Source: Cycas panzhihuaensis
Lineage: Eukaryota > Cycadophyta
DNA length: 64,000 nucleotides
Direction: 5' to 3'
Assembly (NCBI GenBank): GCA_023213395.1
Contig: CM041465.1
Span: forward strand, 214,651,741-214,715,740
The position numbers were made by a program, and so were the translations under genes. A model generated the notes under the pieces. That model was not told the DNA's origin. It worked only from the letters and a program-made list of their open reading frames with translations, and did not search any database. Below are positions 1-10,707 of this stretch, in pieces (the first letter of the stretch is position 1; every line of letters starts with the position of its first letter).

Positions 1-27
1 CCATGTTATGAAAGCTTTCCTTATACT

Positions 28-80
28 TTGGTGAGAGCCTAAACTGCCACCTATACTCTGAAATAAGGGTAAACCATCTT
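28..80. repeat. Two degenerate 30-bp minisatellite units, Tat-tail type
   Basis: Two units share the core GAGCCTAAACT / GGGTAAACCATCTTA. The same core follows the decayed integrase at 6271-6650 and lies, on the minus strand, just after the integrase stop of element B (54931-54966). I infer that the window begins inside the 3' tail of another old Tat-like element whose integrase lies to the left. Two units only, so the call is tentative. Confidence 0.4.
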
Positions 81-248
81 ATATATTTGTACATACTAGA
101 CTAGATTATGATTTTCCTAGGATGCATTGCTCCTTAACATCTCATAATCTTGTCCTTCTCGTTATTTTATTATCTTTTCTTTATTTCAATATTCCTTTTT
201 TTATTACAAATACTTACTTATAAAAATAATATAAAATAATAAAAGTGT

Positions 249-305
249 TATATATATATATACATATATATGTATGTATGTATGTATATATGTATATATG
301 TATAA
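249..305. repeat. TA / GTAT microsatellite
   Basis: Alternating TA dinucleotides grade into GTAT tetranucleotides (tatatata, then tgtatgtatgtatgtatata). Simple sequence repeat with no coding content. Confidence 0.85.
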
Positions 306-1741
306 TACCAAAAAATAAAATTATGGCTGCGAGATGAGCCCAAATAACTCCTCCTATAAAAGATGATTACTAATGAGGTTAAACTTTGGCAACCTACTTA
401 AACTCATCGAGTCTTCCCCTTAGGTATTTGAGGCACCACTTCACATATCCAAGGGCTTTGGGCTTCTAAGCCTCCATCTTATACCATGTTTCCCACCTTG
501 TCTTACCATCAAGGTAATGCCTCCATCATTTGACATCCTTACTCATATACATCTAGGTTCACAAGAGCAATAGACCCACTTGGATCGATTCAGTCATTAA
601 CCCATCATCCTCCCTCGCTTGTGCACCTCTAATATAGTTTTCCTAGGAGGCTAAACTAAGGCTAACACCAAGGGCAACACTCTTCAACCATTTATTAATG
701 GGTCACCACTATGGTAGATATCACCCTTTGTTACATACACATATTAGTTTACTATTGCAAATCTTACATCATTTGTGTTGGTAGCATTCACCATCTTCTA
801 GCCACAGGTTGGAGAGGCTCTACCACCAAGGGGGTAATGTTTCTTAACTTATGAGAATGACATAGATATAGTGACCTACAAGTATATATAGGTATGATTT
901 ATTACTCTTTTACTCTGTTGATTTAATACATTATACTTTTAGATACTAGAGTGTGTTTTACTTACGTGTTTTATTGCTTGCCTATGTCCTTATAGTTAAT
1001 GATGAGTATAACTTCAGTCGATGGCCATTAGTCTACCCATTGAACTCTCTAAATAGGAATAAGTATTATTAGCCCCCTTTTTGTAAAAGGGTTATCCTTC
1101 ATTTAGATCCATTAGGTCCTCTATTTCATCCTATTCCACTTATTATTAATTGTGTTTGCACCTAAGCTTTATTATTGATAGGTTTTTGTCTAGTTTACAT
1201 AGGTTTCTTATTTAAAAAATTGCATCATCTACCAAACTACTACCATTTTTGTTTATAATAGCGGTACTGTGAAGTACTTTATAGTATCATAAACATGCTT
1301 ATAATACTACAAATATATTTGTGGTATGACTATGACCTATCTAAATTTAAGTTTATCTATAACATTTAGCTCATTAATATCGATTTATTAGTCTTGGTCA
1401 AACTGCATCAACCTTAGGTTGACTCTTGTTAGATTTGGATGGCCTAAGAAGCCAAAATTTCACCCAAATCTCCTCTTTTCCATATGTATTAACATTAAAC
1501 CATGAGAAAAACTCATGGTTTTGGTTCATGGTTTTTTTCTACATTACGAGCTAAAAACTAGCCAATCGACACTTTGGGTTCATATACATAATCCCCTCTT
1601 TTTTTCATTGGAGGGGGAGGAGACTAAGAGATATTAATATCATACTATTATGCTACTAAATTTTCTCTAAATTTTGGGAACCCTAATTTACTTCGTAGCA
1701 TATCATTGAAGGAGCTTTAGAGACATTACACCATCTTTCTT

Positions 1742-1905
1742 TAGAGACCCTTGGAGAGGACATTTATAGCCATTAGTCACTTCCTTCACTTAGGATAAGT
1801 AATCCTTATTATTTAAAAGCACTACACTAGCTTGTTTTGGAGGCCCTTAGAGAGAATATTTGTAGCCATTAGCCACTTCTCTCACTTGGATAACTAATTC
1901 TTCTT
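1742..1905. repeat. Two-copy direct repeat, offset about 96 bp
   Basis: The string beginning GACCCTTGGAGAGGAC near 1746 and its following text (tagccattagtcacttcc) recur near 1842 as GGCCCTTAGAGAGAAT and tagccattagccacttct. The copies are diverged but colinear for about 60 bp. A local tandem duplication in otherwise featureless DNA. Confidence 0.6.
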
Positions 1906-2640
1906 CTTTGTATTAGTGATTATTTTTTTAGTTACCTTTCTCTCCCATTTCCATGTCATGTTTCATGTTATTGGGGAGGTTTATGCTTATTTCTTTTTGG
2001 CACTATAGGCCTTTTACATACTCATTTACTTCCCCACTTCTTTTTCCACTCTATATACCATTGGTTTCATGGTTGCAAAAGGGGAAAGGTGGCACTTAAG
2101 CCCTCTTAAGGAGTCCACATATAGTGGTGGGGTAAGAGCCATTATGAAGCTCCTTCTCTTGCTCTTACTTACTTTTTTCTTTAAGTTATACTTCATTTAC
2201 ATTTAAAGTAACTTGGTATTATTGAGAGATTATACATATTTAGTTAGCTTTTGGAAGATGATTTTGCTTGGAGGTTACTAATCTTATTGTAGGAGGAAGA
2301 AGAAGTATGAGAATTTCTTTTATTATCAACTACCACTTGAAGTAGCTCTCCAACAATCTTTGTAGCAACAATCACCTAAAAGGTAAGGTCAAGGTATTAT
2401 ACTTGTCCTTTTATTTTCATTCTAAAGTCTTTATCCTTTATTTTTTTCATCATAAGCATATCTAGCAAGTAAAAATATTATTGTATTTACTCTAAATTAG
2501 CATAATACTTTCTCTTAGTCAATATTTGCTCCTTTGAAAACTCTTAAAAAGTTGATGGGAGGCTCCAAATGATGAGCAATGACTAACTAAGCTAGGTAGG
2601 CTCTCTTTTATTTGGATTATTGCTTAAGTTTTATTTGAAT

Positions 2641-2912
2641 CTTAAAAAAAAAAAGGAAAAAACAAAAAGGTTTCTTTAGTTTATTAAAAAAAAAAAGGAA
2701 CAAAAGAAAAAGAGATGGAGAGGAAAAGAGAAAAAGAAGTTAAAAGGATAGTCTTCTTAGGCCCAACCTCCATTTTTTTCCCTCATAATCTTTTTCCCAA
2801 GAAAAAAAAGGGGAAAATAAAAAAGGAAACAAAAGGTTTAAATTATTATCTTACTTTTCCCTTTTTCACAAAAAAAAAAAAAAAAAGAAAGAAAGAAAAG
2901 AAAAGAAACACA
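2641..2912. repeat. Purine/A-rich low-complexity tract
   Basis: Runs of A and AG-rich stretches (2645-2720, 2800-2835, 2869-2910) dominate. The open frame across this tract codes mostly Lys/Arg/Glu from the low-complexity sequence and is not a credible protein. Confidence 0.6.
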
Positions 2913-5142
2913 TTTATATTCTCTTTCCTTAATCATATCATATTTGCATTATATTATAATAGAAGTAAGAGTTCAAACCTCTTATGTATAAGTGAAACAA
3001 ACCCAAAATGTGAGGAGGAGTCATATTATTGTGAATCATAAATTTGTAAGGGACGATTATGACCATAGCTAGGCTAAGATAATTGTCTACATTTACAAGA
3101 AAAAGCATCTAGCTATATTTAGAGGTATGTTTTATCTCCAAGATGACTTTAGGTTTCAAAAAAAAAGAAACAAAATTATAACCTAATTCAAATCCACATA
3201 CATATAGAACCTAGCCCTTTAGTTTAGCCTCTTATTGAAGGCCATTCACATAGCCCATTTTGCAATCATGCTCACAGAGTGTACAGATGCCTAAGTTGGT
3301 GTTGTAGGACCCACCTATTACCACTAGGCTTCCACACTCTAAGCCTCTCACATGAATAAAAGAAGTATCCATATGTATCATTAACCCTTCAGAGCATTTC
3401 AAATTCTAAATTGGAATAAACTAAATTTAATAAATTTTATAAAATATAAAATATTAACCCCCTACACTTTAGCATGAGGTCACATGAGTGACCAACAACC
3501 CAAAGCAAAGGGGCCCTAGTAATTTCTTAAGTATTTCTTAGTCTTTTATAAAAAAAAAAAAGTGATGCTTTTTCAATCATAACTTTTCACTGGAGTATTA
3601 AAATGAAGTGCTATCAATTACATTGAAAAGAGAATTTTAAGACTGTTAAAATGAGTGGTAACATAACATATTTTAGACATCAAATGATAGAGAAATTAAT
3701 GGATAAAGTTGATTAAAGTTCTCTTAATCTCATAAAAGTTATAATTTATGACCATTTTCAAGAAAAAAAATTGTATATTTTAATGTTTTTAAAGGCTTCA
3801 AAAATGATGATGATATTATTTTTAGCTGATAAAGAAAGAAAAAGGAAGTTTTATTTAAAAGTGAATAATTTAAGGCTCATGTATGATATTTGAAGGTTAA
3901 AATAGATAAAAAATTCATGAAGTGGGATATGTTTAATAAAATATTAATATGGGAATATTCTTGATATGTTGGATATGCAAATCTCCCTTGAAATTTATAC
4001 ATTTAGTTTAGTGAAATGCACATCACTAGCCAAATGAATAGATCACCTAATTTGAATAACTTTTTGAATGAATGATTAACGGCACTTATTTTATGATGAT
4101 GACCTGACCTAATATTTTGATAAAGAACCCAATTTGATTATTTGATGGAGAGATAAGTAGTTGATAATTAACAATTCTATCTATTTTATTAGATAAGGAG
4201 TAAGTCCCATATGTTTGTTTCCTTGGCATACCAATTAGTTATTAAGTCTATCGAACTAATAATTAATTGTTGAGATTATCCAACTAAAATATGATGTTTA
4301 TTAGTGTTTGTTAGTGAGAAATCAAACTCATCATATATGAAAGAGACATGGAAATATATATTTTATGTTATCTTATTACTATTAACTTTTCTTGACCAAG
4401 TAGTTTGACTTATTCTTAGAGTTATATGTTTAATATGCTTAATTTGATGATGTTATTAAATGGTTACCAAAACAAAGTTGTAGAAGTGTTCAACTAAGGA
4501 AGCACATAAAGAAATATTTTATGTAAGAGACAAATAAAGATTTCATAAGACACTCTCATACAACACACTAGATTATATTATTCTAACTTGAGTGTAAGAG
4601 GTGAGATTATGCAACTCTTGTAATAAGTATTTTGAAAGTTAATAAACTATGTATCTAAAACAATTACTTAGAGAACTAGTGAATATAGATCCTGGTTACT
4701 CATAAATTTTAATAGATGGTTATTATTTTATATAGAAATAATAATTAATTTATTTATTGACATAATGATTGAGATAACAAATATTTGATGATAGTAAATT
4801 TATAGGTGAAGATATTGAAAGGTTTAGGAAAATATTTTATATATTAATTGATGTTTAATAAATGATGAATAATTATTAGATTATAGGTTGGATATTCATA
4901 GTTGGTTATTGAGGTACACAGATGACTATATACAAGTTGATAAAGGTTATTTATAAGTTTTACAGGTTAATGCTCATAGGAGATACGTTTGATGGATGAC
5001 ATGATGATTACAAGTTATAGGTGATAGTAATTAATACTACATGATATAAATACAAGTTATAAGATCCAACAAATATGAAAACATAAAGTTTAAAGACCAA
5101 TAAGATAAAGATAAACATTTGAAGATATTAAATATTGAGAAA
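2913..5142. other. AT-rich DNA without a recognisable gene
   Basis: Very AT-rich with stops in all frames. No conserved protein motif, tRNA fold or LTR edge was recognised. Confidence 0.4.
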
Positions 5143-5598
5143 TGTTGGAATATATGATATATTCATATATGTAATGTTTAATACTAATAATATGGACATA
5201 TACATAAACTCACTCACTAGATACATTAAGATATATGAAATACATATTTATTCATGTAAATATGCTATTGGATAATGTAATAACTCAAGAGAAATTATAG
5301 GTTACTCATGAGATGACTATTAATATAAATATGTATATACAGTACTTAAGAATTTATAAAAGGAGATGCACTTATTCTGATATCTAGGATGAACTCCCTA
5401 ACTCTACCTTCTCCCATGATTTTTTCCACATTGAATTTCTACATATAAATCTATTCTCTCTCTTATGGTACATGCTTTATGTACTTTATAGTTTATATTT
5501 CATGTTTATTACTTTATATGTGTATATTCCTCATGAGGTAATTCAACCATTATATATGCATGTTATATTTTTGTTGCATTATACTTATAATATCATAA
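5143..5598 (+). repeat. LTR-like relic with PBS-like sequence after it
   Basis: The segment starts TGTTGGAATATATG, a typical copia LTR start, and ends near 5598. It is followed at 5601 by tgatatcaaactc, which resembles a decayed initiator-Met primer-binding site (tggtatcagagc). Only about 60 bp later the old integrase relic begins. I read it as a solo or truncated LTR that landed in or beside the Tat-like relic. No second copy is in the window, so the LTR call rests on its ends alone. Confidence 0.35.
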
Positions 5599-5666
5599 TA
5601 TGATATCAAACTCAATTTCTAGATTCTAATAAGGTATCATATTGAATTTACATTTCTAATAGTTAC

Positions 5667-6253
5667 AAAACTTCATCACAGTTACAAGTTAATGGATAAG
5701 TAAAGGCCTTTAATAAATTGTTGATTACAATCCTAAAGAAAACAATGTCCAAATCACAATGAGATTGGAACCAATAATTATATCCTACCTTATGGGCCTA
5801 TCATATATCCATATGAATTACAATGGGCATAACACCCTTTTCTCTTATTTATGGGTTAGACATAACCCTTCCACTTGAGATAGAGATATCATCTATAAGG
5901 GTGTTAATGAAAGGTTTTATTAATAGAGAGCAGCATCATCAGGCATGCCTCCTTAATTAGAAGCCTTAAATGAGAACTATCTTGTAGCATATCAAAATAA
6001 TTTAGCTTCTAAATCTAAAGCATAATAGGCCCATGACAAGCATCTATAGCCCTAACAATTTGTCCCTAGAGATAAAGTTTTGAATATTGAATACCTCCAT
6101 GATCATCTCTAAATGTTTGCACCTAAGTGAGTTGATCTTTTCATTGTTTTAGAAAGTCTCCCCAACAATGCATATCACATCACTACATTAGAAGGCCTCA
6201 AATTTGAGAAGTTTGTTAATCGATTATTTCTCAAAATGTTTTTTAGTTGGAAA
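5667..6253 (+). pseudogene. Decayed Tat-like Ty3/gypsy integrase C-terminal half
   Basis: Read in its best frame with stops ignored, this matches element B integrase colinearly from the last catalytic region to the C terminus. Matched blocks are KTSS..QVNG, VKAFNKLL, LWAYHISI, GITPFSLIYG, LPLEIEISSIRV, KVLNIEYLHDHL and FIVLESL, then a tail LEGLKFEKFVNRLFLK that matches B's LDGLEFEKAVNGKFLK. The catalytic Glu position after NG is Lys here, and several codons are stops. The core domain with the first two Asp is missing, perhaps cut off by the LTR-like relic on its left. It belongs to the same lineage as A and B, is on the opposite strand, and is far older. Dead gene fragment. Confidence 0.75.
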
Positions 6254-6270
6254 TAACCTCATGGATGGCA

Positions 6271-6650
6271 TGTCACTTTGAAAAGAGCTTGAACTATCTG
6301 ATGCTCTAGCAAGAGCCTAAACTACTAACTTACTTTGAAAATAGCCTAAACTATTTTACACTCCAAAATGAGTATAAGTTGTTACTTATGCTTTAAAAAG
6401 TGCATAAACTACATTTTCTCTATAATGAGAATAAACTACGATCTTTGAAGAAAAGCCATATTTCATGGCTATCACAACATACTAATCATTTGTACCTATC
6501 ATGGCAATCAATGCGCTATTATGAGTTGTTCCCCAACTTTGGGTGACTCCCATAAGGGCATTATACTCTTACCATAAGTATAAATTGGCTTTGAAACTCT
6601 GGCACAAATATAAACTACCATCCATTAATCTTACCTCCAAAAGTGACCCA
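6271..6650 (+). repeat. Degenerate 30-bp minisatellite after the integrase relic
   Basis: About six tandem units of 28-30 bp occupy 6271-6450 (for example aagagcctaaactactaac, then atagcctaaactattttac, then gtgcataaactacatt). Two or three more diverged units lie at 6551-6650. The unit corresponds to the single segment TGCTCCAAAATGAGCCTAAAC that follows the integrase stop of B on its coding strand. Minisatellites between integrase and 3' LTR are a known habit of Tat/Ogre-type elements. Confidence 0.6.
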
Positions 6651-6811
6651 AAGATTTTGAGTTATTAGAGAATATTTATGTGTTATATGTGTATTAAGTG
6701 TTATCCATGTAATGAAATAGTACAAGTACATATAACACTAATGGCTCAAACACAAATATACCATGATCAATACATGGATGTAAATTAAAATATAGGAGCT
6801 CAAGTCAAATC

Positions 6812-6813
<2 letters not shown>

Positions 6814-6848
<35 letters not shown>
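6814..6848. repeat. (TA)n microsatellite
   Basis: Uninterrupted alternating A and T, about 17 dinucleotides. The surrounding 6651-7239 contains no recognisable gene. Confidence 0.9.
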
Positions 6849-6851
<3 letters not shown>

Positions 6852-7239
6852 GTTAAGGGAGCTAGAGCCTTTGTAAGGGTGTACAAATGATGAGTTAGTT
6901 GCATAATACACACCCCACTTAATGCTTATAGAGCTAATTTATCTCTCTTATAATAATGATATAAACATGTAGAAGCACCTTAATAATTACTTACTACTAT
7001 GATGTCCTAAATCCCTCTATTGGTGGATCCACCCTGGGAGATTATGAGGTCCTAGCCTCGCTCATCTCATCCCTTACCCTCCTCTTCTCTATGGGAGTCC
7101 TCATATGGCTCTATGTAGATATCTCAACTAAGCAATCAATCAAACATGCATACCTCATATGTACAAAGTCTCTCTATGCTAAAGTTTGATCCCTCCCCCA
7201 TGTCATAGTAGCTAGTTTAGTCTATAACACAACTATATA

Positions 7240-8657
7240 AACCTTATACCTTGGTATTTCCTATAGTAGAGGCATAACTACTAGAACCCTAGCTACCTAC
7301 AAAGTTGGCCCCATCTATCTTTCCATCTGTGCCTCAAACACCCTAATTTGATCCTACATCTCACCCTGCTCTACTCCCCAGATGGCTAGGGTCCTCATCA
7401 TAGGAGAAAATATGATGGTATATGGATGAGTGATGGGTGGCTCATCTATTTCAATCATAAGAGGTTGTCCCTCAGTGTAATTCCCCATAAATAAAATGTC
7501 CAAGACCTATCGAGTAAAATTTTAGGTGAACCCACCATTTATAGGTGTAAAACAAGACCACAAACAACTACTATAATAGAAGAAATGATATGAACAATAT
7601 TCAAATAGGTACAGAGATCAAATTATAGTGTGGAATCATAACAAGTGAAGGATGAGAAATATATCATCACTATGTGCCCTATTATCTACCCTAATTCTTA
7701 GATTCTTTGTTCCCTTAGGTGTTGCCCTATCAATAGGCTCTACCTTTCTATAATCCTAGACTTTTTTAAACATTTATATTCTCCCTTGCCTCTACCTCTA
7801 TTTCAACCCTTAATAGCTAGAACATCCTCATTAACATTTGAGTCCTAATGGACTCCCACATATAGGTCAATCATGTAACTCTTTATTCCAATAATGTTTA
7901 AGGATGTCGTATATACTATCTGACTAACTTGCTCTATAGTTGTGAGGCTCTTAAAGTGAGTAGGCTATCTATGCACTAATGGATCCATATCAATCACAAG
8001 ATGAGGGCCTCCTCTAGGTCCAACCCTCCTGAAATAATCAAAGAACCAACATTGTAAGAAGGGATAATATGAGAAGCCTCTATATCTCATTGCTCAAATC
8101 TAATCTGGTTGAATCTTTATGTTGGCTACTATTAACATAGCTTAATCTAATTACTTCCCCACCTCACTATGATGAACACCATCCATCCAAACCCATAGGA
8201 ATTCTTTGTTTTTCTACCATTAAGAGATCCTAAACAAAATAGAAAAAATGATGAGCTTCTAGATTGGCAAAATAGTAAAGCTTATTAGTTAATGAAATCT
8301 GCCTCCTTACTTATCCTAGTATTCTCTCCTATAAAATAAAATGGTAATAGCTCTATGGGTGTTAGTAGTACTTAGTAGGGTGCCCAAATCAAGGGGTGGG
8401 CCCATGTAGGGAACTCATAGAATCCTTCTTATGTTGTCAGGAGTAATTATCATGTCACCTATTAAAGGTAGGTGAAAAACTTCTCTCTATCGATCCCAAT
8501 GAGATATGATATTAATCAATAATACCTAGTTAGAGATATACTAATGAGATGTGAAAATATTAAGTAGCCCAAAATGGGCCAAAACATCCTTGTTCCTATC
8601 ATTCATCATGGGGGTGAAAGTCAACATCAGTGAGCTTGAGTTCTCATGATTATCCAT
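7240..8657 (-). pseudogene. Plant-mobile-domain-like (PMD) pseudogene
   Basis: On the minus strand an ATG at 8657 opens a Met-Asp-Asn-His-Glu start. After two stops the reading is HWDR, EVFHLPLIGDMIITPDNIRR, then VPYMGPPLDLGTL. The FHLP...GDM-ITP-D--RIL-VPYMG pattern is that of the plant mobile domain (PF10536), found in MAIL1-like proteins and in many transposon-borne genes. Further on, in another frame, LQCWFFDYF, SYMIDLYVG and NRGRGKG appear. The end of the unit gives a DQIRVFEAQME-like coiled segment, common at the C terminus of such proteins. Frames change several times and stops are frequent. No mobile element around it could be defined. The family match is by eye only; another retroelement accessory gene is possible. 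Confidence 0.4.
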
Positions 8658-10175
8658 TATAGTAATAGGCTATAAATAGGCAAAAAATAACTCAACCAAA
8701 TGCATAATCATAATGGTTAAAGCCAAATAAGTTAAATAATCATTAAAGGCTCCTAAAATAGAAAAATAGGATGACAAAATATTAAAAATAACTAATTATA
8801 GTGTATACCATGAAGTTCCTTATCTATTCCATGATAGGTAGAGTATACCATAGAGATTGCCATAGTACCATAACATTCTTTATAGTATCTTGACATTTGA
8901 TAAGTTTGTACTATGAAGAATCCCATAACCCCTAAATCCCTTTTTGCAAAAAAAATCGTAAAAAATAACTCTTTGGATAAAAAATTATCCATAGAAAAAG
9001 ACTAGGGCATCAAGCTACCCTAGTCTAGCTGAAAATGGGGCTTTAATTAGACCCCATTTGATTAAATTATGAAAATTTAGGGTAGGGATCTCATAAACTT
9101 AAAAGAACAAAAGAAATTAAAAATACAAAAAATTTAAAGGCTTAGGCCTATTAGATTCAGTATCTATTTGGCCACAATTTCATTGTAAATTTAACAAGTC
9201 TAGTTATTTGCCAATCTGATGCTTTGTTTATTTATGGCAAGCTTGGGAAGGTTTTTACTAAAACTAAGTTTATAGAAAAAATTTCTCTCTCTTAAGGGTA
9301 AAAGTGAATATGAAAAAATTAGTAAAACATATTTTTATAATCACCCCAACCCAACATCTAAGTGTCTATTTCTCATCCTATTTATTATTTGGGATCCTAA
9401 TTTTATAAACTACTATTTAGTGTGGTTAATAATTCCATTGTAATTATTTGATTACATATCACATTTTGAATTACCTTTAGATGGCTATTAGTTCACATAA
9501 CTAATAGGCCATTAACAGCCCTTTTTTCTATTAACATGTTGCCTAGGGATACTTCTCTCCTAGCATATCAATATTTACTGTCCATAAGACCATTTTTTTA
9601 ACATTGAATTTAAGTTTACAAGACTCACAAGCCCCTTTTTGCTAATCAACTGCTGGACCTTTTTATACACCTTGGCTCAACATAGCCTTGAAGTAACCTC
9701 TCTTATGAATAGTTAAATTTATAGCTAAAAAGTCTTAATATTATGACATTATTTTAATGGTGCACCCAGTTTGTAAGTACCCCTTGTTATCATATACTCA
9801 CTCTCCTTAGGCCTCTTGTACTCACCACCTTTTTCAAGTTTTTATACATAACCAATTTCCTTGTAAGCAAACCACTATCATAATCCATAACCTAAATTTC
9901 CAACAACTTCATCTCATGATGTGCTTCCTAATAATAGACCTACTTGATCCTTGTTATAATATGCAACCCAATCTATCATGGCACCCTCTCCAAAGGCCTT
10001 TTTTTCATTCATGTCTTATACAGAAGTGCTTAGAGATGACTTGTACAATCTACCTAAGATCTCCCAGTAGTTTGATCCTTGGGGCTAGGTTCTCATATTT
10101 CTGTGGCCTCACTTTATTATAACAAATTATCACATATCAATTAATTTAATTCCCTACGAGTTAGTTCATCACCAT
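8658..10175. other. AT-rich DNA without a recognisable gene
   Basis: Short open frames occur on both strands (for example near 8792-8992 and 9916-10122) but have no recognisable motif and a composition like the surrounding non-coding DNA. This stretch is the left flank of element E. Confidence 0.4.
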
Positions 10176-10696
10176 TGTTAGAATATTAATAATGTCTAAT
10201 GTTATCTTTTAAAGTTACTTTATTAAATAATTCTATTATTGTAAGGTTTATTAAAAAGAGTAATTGTCATTTCAATGAACCTCTCCATCTATTTATATCT
10301 TCCTAGATTTTAGGGAGATGGTCCTAATAATAACAATGGTAAAAATGTTGTTCTAAGCTGTACAGAGGTGATCAGGAGGTTATGATGTTGGTCAACTACT
10401 TTGTTGTTCATATTCTCAAATTTAGAGAGAGAGGATAAGATCCTCTTGTGTCTATAACGTATAATTTACTTATTTATTAATCAATTTATCTATTTTTAAG
10501 GTGGTTTTTTCATCCCCATTAGGGTTTTTTTCCACCTATCCAATCTCTATCTCAATTTGCATGATTGTTGGTTTTATGATTATATAAAATATAAATTGTT
10601 ATTTATTTACATTAATTTTCTTATTATGATTTAAATTACTAGAATATATATATGTGTGTGTGTGTGTGTGTCTATAGAAAACCACTCTCTCCAACA
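10176..10696 (+). repeat. 5' LTR of copia element E
   Basis: 521 bp, TG...CA ended (TGTTAGAAT...CTCCAACA). It aligns along most of its length with 19363-19880, including cctctccatctatttatatc and ccccattaggg. It contains a TA/TG microsatellite (10644-10671) at the place where the 3' copy has a long TA run. Confidence 0.9.
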
Positions 10697-10707
10697 TGGT
10701 ATCAGAG
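10697..10707 (+). promoter_or_regulatory. Primer-binding site of element E
   Basis: TGGTATCAGAG follows the LTR end directly and matches the 3' end complement of plant initiator methionine tRNA, where minus-strand DNA synthesis is primed. Confidence 0.85.

Larger units (their letters stand above)
81..2640. other. AT-rich DNA without a recognisable gene
   Basis: Stops are dense in all frames and no domain motif was recognised on either strand. By position it may contain the remaining tail and 3' LTR of the element whose minisatellite starts the window, but no LTR edge could be placed. A G-rich run near 1611-1623 resembles a polypurine tract, without a convincing LTR start after it. Confidence 0.4.

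Noticed and set aside
2715-3041. 108-codon open frame, Lys-rich
   Set aside because: It is produced by A-rich low-complexity sequence, with no motif and no neighbour supporting a gene.
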